From positions 11,883,501-11,947,500 of the forward strand of contig NC_092668.1 in NCBI RefSeq assembly GCF_032118995.1: a stretch of 64,000 nucleotides of DNA. Direction: 5' to 3'. The notes under the pieces are model-generated. The model was given only the letters and a program-made list of their open reading frames with translations, did not search any database and was not told the DNA's origin. The position numbers and the translations under genes are program-made. The stretch comes from Asterias amurensis. Taxonomy: Eukaryota; Echinodermata; Asteroidea; Forcipulatida; Asteriidae. Shown here piece by piece: positions 59,886 through 64,000 of this stretch. Numbering within the stretch: the stretch's first letter is position 1; every line of letters starts with the position of its first letter.

Positions 59886-60745
59886 AGTGTATATTCCCAT
59901 TGACTTGTGTATGGTTGTGTATTTTCCCATTGACTGGTGTATGGTTGTGTAGTTTCCCATTGACTTGTGTATGGTTGTGTAGTTTCCCATGGACTGGTGT
60001 ATGGTTGTGTAGTTTCCCATTGACTTATGTATGGTTGTGTAGTTTCCCATTGACTTGTGTATGGTGGTGTAGTTACCCATTGACATGTGTATGGTTGTGT
60101 AGTTTCCCATTGACTTGTGTATGGTTGTGTAGTTTCCCATTGACTGGTGTATGGTTGTGTAGTTTCCCATTGACTTGTGTATGGTTGTGTAGTTTCCCAT
60201 TGACTTGTGTATGGTTGTGTAGTTTCCCATTGACTGGTGTATGGTTGTGTAGTTTCCCATTGACTGGTGTATGGTTGTGTAGTTTCCCATTGACTGGTGT
60301 ATGGTTGTGTAGTTTCCCATTGACTTGTGTATGGTTGTGTAGTTTCCCATTGACTGGTGTATGGTTGTGTGAATTCCCATTGACTTGTGTATGGTTGTGT
60401 AGTTTCCCATTGACTTGTGTATAGTTGTATAGTTTCCCATTGACTGGTGTATGGTTGTGTCAATTCCCATTGACCTGTGTACGGTTGTGTAGTTTACCAT
60501 TGACTTGTGTATGGTTGTATAGTTTCCCATTGACTTGTGTATGGTTGTATAGTTTCCCATTGACTGGTGAATGGTTGTGTCAATTCCCTTTGACTTGTGT
60601 ATGGTTGTGTAGTTTCCCATTGACTTGTGTATGGTTGTGTAGTTTCCCATTGACTTGTGTATGGTTGTGTAGTTTCCCATTGACTTGTGTATGGTTGTGT
60701 AGTTTCCTATTGACTTATGTATGGTTGTGTAGTTTCCAATTGACT
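59886..60745. repeat. 30-bp minisatellite, ~28.7 copies, open on both strands
   Basis: The unit contains GTGTATGGTTGTGTAGTTTC plus CCATTGACTT. The period is a multiple of 3, so both strands stay open: minus repeats SMGNYTTIHK, plus repeats VWLCSFPLTC. There is no splice or coding context, so I treat it as a tandem repeat. It is bracketed by direct repeats at 59,591-59,872 and 60,750-61,053. Confidence 0.95.
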
Positions 60746-60749
60746 TTTT

Positions 60750-61053
60750 TAGTTTGGAAGGAAATAATCTGACACAATCGTACCTCCACATTAACTATCA
60801 ACATATCCTGTGTACCTCATGTTAGTTTTAATTATTATTAAGAGGTTTTTGATGCATTTTGGAACACTTTTTGTCCACAATTAAGTTTCTGATTTTTTTT
60901 ATAAAAAAAAATAAAATGAATTTAAAAAAAGTTGGGCGGGGATTTCGAAAGGCCTTCTAAAACTGGAAATTTTTTCGGGGTGGGGGGTGGGGGGGGGGGG
61001 AGTTGAGCTATGAAAAGTTTCACGCATAGCTTGCCTCTGGACTTGGCATCTCT
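60750..61053. repeat. Direct repeat, copy B, right of the 30-bp array
   Basis: Second copy of the 59,591-59,872 segment, about 22 bp longer in its A/T and G runs (G-rich tract at about 60,977-61,001). Confidence 0.9.
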
Positions 61054-62576
61054 GAGAAACTATAAGGCTCCCCGTGAGCCCTTAAAGGGGTCTAATATTT
61101 TGGGCCTCCTTAACGCTACACGTTTTTCAAATCAGCGTTGATAGGTGAAACTGACCGTTAGCCAGCAATAACTAAAGTTTCTTTTGTACTACAATACCAA
61201 AACTTTCCCCACACACTCAATATACATTCATAATGCTTGCATTTCCTTTTTAAAAAACATCGTCAAAAAATGACATTTTCACGTCCCACGACACATAGCG
61301 TTGCTACAGCACTATAAGTAAAGCGAGTTTTCGGAACATGCTGTGTGCCACAAATCTAGTTTATCTACTGTTATGGGTTTTTTTTCGGGGGGCGGTAAGA
61401 GCGTAGGCCTCTTTTTAGTTTATTCTCATCTGAATTGGTTAGTAGGCTGCACATTACGGGAGCACTAAACGTGAACGTCAAAAAAGTGTATTGTTTATTG
61501 TCACTTTGGGCTTATTGCATCTCGCGAAATCTTAACGACAAAACACACAATTTCTGACCGCGTTCATGTTCACGCTGCTCTAGGAACAAACCTCCATACA
61601 TCCCATATCTCTGGAACCCTACATCGTACATACTAAATAAAAATGATAAATTCATCCTCACTCCTTAATTTTCTCTAACTTATTTCACTTTCAGAAAGCA
61701 TGTCAAGTTATTTTTAGGGTTTGTTACGTCCAGTTTGAGTCAATAGACAAACTCCTAAAAATGAACCCCATTCAGCCGCATGAGGTCTCTTTTGTTAATA
61801 ACGGGCCGACTGCTAAAAAAATAAAATTAGGCTACAAAATGGATTTGGCAAAATGTACATTCTGAGACCAGACCGACACACTGCTCTAACCAATTTTGTG
61901 AATGGACTTATTCAAAAGGAAACTTAATGCCGTTTTGCTTAACAAGTTTAACCAAATGCAAAGTTCTTTTTTACAGCTTCAAAACAGCCTTTGTCGTACG
62001 TGTATAAGTTTCACAAACTTCCGTGATGGGGTAAACTCTGAAACTTCAAAACTACCTCCATGAACAGACCGTATTCTAAAACAGTATTCATGTACTCATT
62101 TGAGTTTACTGGCACAATATAGCGTCCATAGTTTAAAAAACAGCAAGATACGTTTTGCATCAATAGTACAACTTCTGTTTGGAGATTTTTGTAAGTACGA
62201 GGTCGCCACCCACTTTCAACCTAAAGTGGTCCTAAAGCGACCTCCTTCACCAAGCAACATGTGGCCTGTCTCAAAACCAAACACCACACCACTCACAATA
62301 CACTGACCAGAATGTAAGGAGCGGTTATAGGCTCTTTGCGTAAGGCCCCCCCCCCAACCCCAAAATGTTATTAATTGTAAAGTTCCCTGAGACACCTCCC
62401 AACCTATAGCCGGCCCTACCCAATGTTTCAAAATTATAAAGCTTCCGTTTGATCCCATCCTTGTCCATCATGACAATTCTCATGCCGTTTGGAAGTGAAT
62501 TTTTTTTTTTATAAATATTCTACATTTAATCTTTTCAACAAATGAGTCACTTGTCAGAAGAATTTTTAGGAAGTCT
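61054..62576. other. Intergenic, no gene recognised
   Basis: AT-rich; no convincing exon or repeat family seen. Confidence 0.4.
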
Positions 62577-62826
62577 GATAAAAAAAAACACCAGTCGTAC
62601 TAGTTGTGTGCTTTCAGATGCTGAATTCAAAACCTCAGCTGAGGTCTCGAATTCAATTCAAATATTTTAGTGAAAAATTACTTCTTTTTCATAGACTATG
62701 CTACCTTCAGAGGGAGCCGTTTAACAATGTATTATACTATCAACAGCTCTCCACTGCTCGTTACCAAGTACGTTTTTAAGCTAACAAATATTTTGAGTAA
62801 TTACCAATAGTGTCCAGTGCCTTTAA
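62577..62826 (-). mobile_element. Family-A MITE, partial
   Basis: Diverged copy with terminus TAGTGTCCAGTGCCTTTAA, downstream of the BMP-type gene. Confidence 0.8.
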
Positions 62827-62857
62827 ACACTACATTCAAAAAATTAGGTTATACAAT

Positions 62858-62863
62858 TTTATT
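62858..62863 (-). terminator. Candidate poly(A) signal of the BMP-type gene
   Basis: Minus-strand AATAAA about 325 bp past the stop codon at 63,188, just beyond a foldback element and before a family-A MITE. Confidence 0.4.
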
Positions 62864-62974
62864 GTAATAATATAACGCTCTTTTACAATAATCAAGTTGG
62901 AATAACTATTTGTATATACATAATGTTATATCTTTAATAATTGACAACTGAAGTTGGTTCTCCATGGTAATACT

Positions 62975-63178
62975 AGGGACTTTTCGTTTTCGACGACGGA
63001 TGGTTCTGCGACAGTAAATATGACATTTGGCGTCATCTGCGCATGCGTCGGCTTTGAGGACGGACGTCCCTCAATTTCTACGACTGTACTTGGGATGGAT
63101 CTTCGTTGTGCTGAAAACGACAACGTTTAGCTGAACAACCGTCGCAGAACCATCCGTCGTCGAAAACGATAAGTCCCT
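62975..63178. mobile_element. Foldback in BMP-type gene 3' UTR
   Basis: Arms AGGGACTT and CGACGACGGATGGTTCTGCG with inverted counterparts; ends 9 bp past the stop codon (63,188). Confidence 0.9.
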
Positions 63179-63187
63179 GTTTTTAAC

Positions 63188-64000
63188 TCAGCGGCAACCA
63201 CACGACTCGACCACCATATTCTGATACGTCTTGAGAGCCACGTCATTCTCTTCGTTGAAATACAGGATACTGAGCGGTGACATGCTCTGTGGAACACAGC
63301 ACGGTGGTGGTATGTCTTGAGATGTTACTGCACTCATTACGCTCTGGATATGGGCATGGTTTGACGGGTTGGACGTCTGGGTCATAAAGAATAAGAATAA
63401 TAAAAGAATCAATCGGAATAACATCATTTTGGTAAAGATATTATGGTCTGATGCAGAACCATGCACGGGCGTCTGTGCGACACCTAAATGTAGCCCGAGC
63501 CCTATGTAGCCTGACCTAAATGTAGCCCCAAACTAAGTACGATGTAGTACTTTGGGGCTACATTTAGGTGCAAGTTTACTTGTGTAGAGTGCATTGTTTG
63601 AGCTGAGCTTACTGTGTAACAAAAAACATGCAAAAACTAACTTTGGCGAGATCGAGTTTCAAAGGAGAACTCCAGGTGCATATACACGTGAAGGGCAATA
63701 GTGTTGAATACGATTCGTACATGATAACCTATGATGTTTGTGGAGACTATAGCGGAGCTAGGAGAAAATTACAAACCTTTGAGAGAGGAAAGCTGCAAGA
63801 TCCAGCACAATAATAAGCCTCGAATCCTCCTGATGGTGCAATCACGTACCTATCCCAGTTCATTGTACTAAAGTTAACAAACATTGGATGTCTTGAGCAG
63901 ACACCATTACTGGGATTCACGGTGTTCATAGCATCATCGTCATTCAGCACAGGCTCTTTAATAACATCATCCGATAATGAGCTTGTCGGATCCAATAGTG
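63188..64000 (-). CDS. BMP-type TGF-beta ligand, C-terminal part (5' end outside window)
   Basis: Secreted cystine-knot growth factor. Two exons are visible: 64000-63777 (partial) and 63376-63188, joined in phase 0 (TCAAAG|GTTTGT and CCCAG|ACGTCC). The mature domain has all seven cysteines: CSRHPMF, YYCAGSC, PPCCVP, ESCGCR. Features such as FEAYYCAGSCSFPLSK, PSNHAHIQS, LSILYFNEEN and NMVVESCGCR sit closest by eye to BMP3/GDF10 (human PSNHATIQS, LSILFF, VESCACR, recalled), with ADMP and BMP2/4 as alternatives. The spacing between CSFPL and SNHA is six residues, as in BMP2 and BMP3. No RXXR furin site occurs in the ~22 residues before the first cysteine, so cleavage lies further upstream, off the edge. 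The reading frame continues to the window end without an ATG. Confidence 0.88.
63514..63572. repeat. Hairpin CCTAAATGTAGCCCC in BMP-type intron
   Basis: ~25-bp inverted arms (CTAAATGTAGCCCCAAACTA and reverse complement). Confidence 0.85.

Noticed and set aside
59676-60791. 371-codon minus-strand ORF of SMGNYTTIHK repeats
   Set aside because: Explained by a 30-bp period that is a multiple of three; the opposite strand is equally open and there is no gene context.
59591-61053. LTR retroelement with the direct repeats as LTRs
   Set aside because: Repeats lack TG...CA ends, no primer-binding site or polypurine tract, and the interior is only the 30-bp array.

Overview
The window looks like nuclear DNA of a marine invertebrate deuterostome. 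It has AT-rich introns with GT-AG junctions, metazoan genes split into small exons, and dense short foldback transposons (MITE-like) in and between genes. The repeat families resemble those I remember from sea stars, so an echinoderm (asteroid) is my best guess; this rests on recall, not a search. All five recognisable genes lie on the minus strand. All exon coordinates were derived by hand from splice signals, phase and length checks.

Layout. 914-11,229: VTI1A-like Qb-SNARE, exons 1-6 (165 residues); the last exon(s) lie left of the window. Its introns hold a 3.5-kb minisatellite of 64-bp units and several MITEs. 14,416-16,793: complete ribosomal protein eL34 (RPL34) with a probable non-coding first exon and promoter near 17,100-17,225. 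22,444-29,413: complete TNIP/ABIN-family gene (TNIP-A, 10 coding exons, 697 aa). 34,612-51,743: a second complete TNIP/ABIN-family gene (TNIP-B, 13 coding exons, 537 aa). 63,188-64,000: 3' part of a BMP-type TGF-beta ligand whose first exon runs off the right edge.

The most interesting point is the TNIP pair. Both genes encode a coiled coil with a WD/WK-type helix, a UBAN ubiquitin-binding motif and a C-terminal C2HC (NOA-type) zinc finger. Their 3' halves share exon order and intron phases (0,0,0,0,0,2), which is what a tandem duplication of an NF-kB regulator would leave. TNIP-A has adjoining CRE and kappa-B-like sites just upstream of a candidate non-coding first exon.

The remainder is mostly repeats: at least ten foldback/TIR families (three of them related), tRNA-derived SINEs, LINE reverse-transcriptase relics, a 30-bp minisatellite between two ~290-bp direct repeats (59.6-61.05 kb), and an 832-bp near-palindrome (32.5-33.4 kb). 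Several repeats sit at gene-critical spots: a tandem duplication that copies a TNIP-B splice donor, a SINE tail 6 bp inside a TNIP-B intron, and foldback elements 9-18 bp past two stop codons. Intergenic 51.8-62.8 kb holds only weak, unassigned coding hints.
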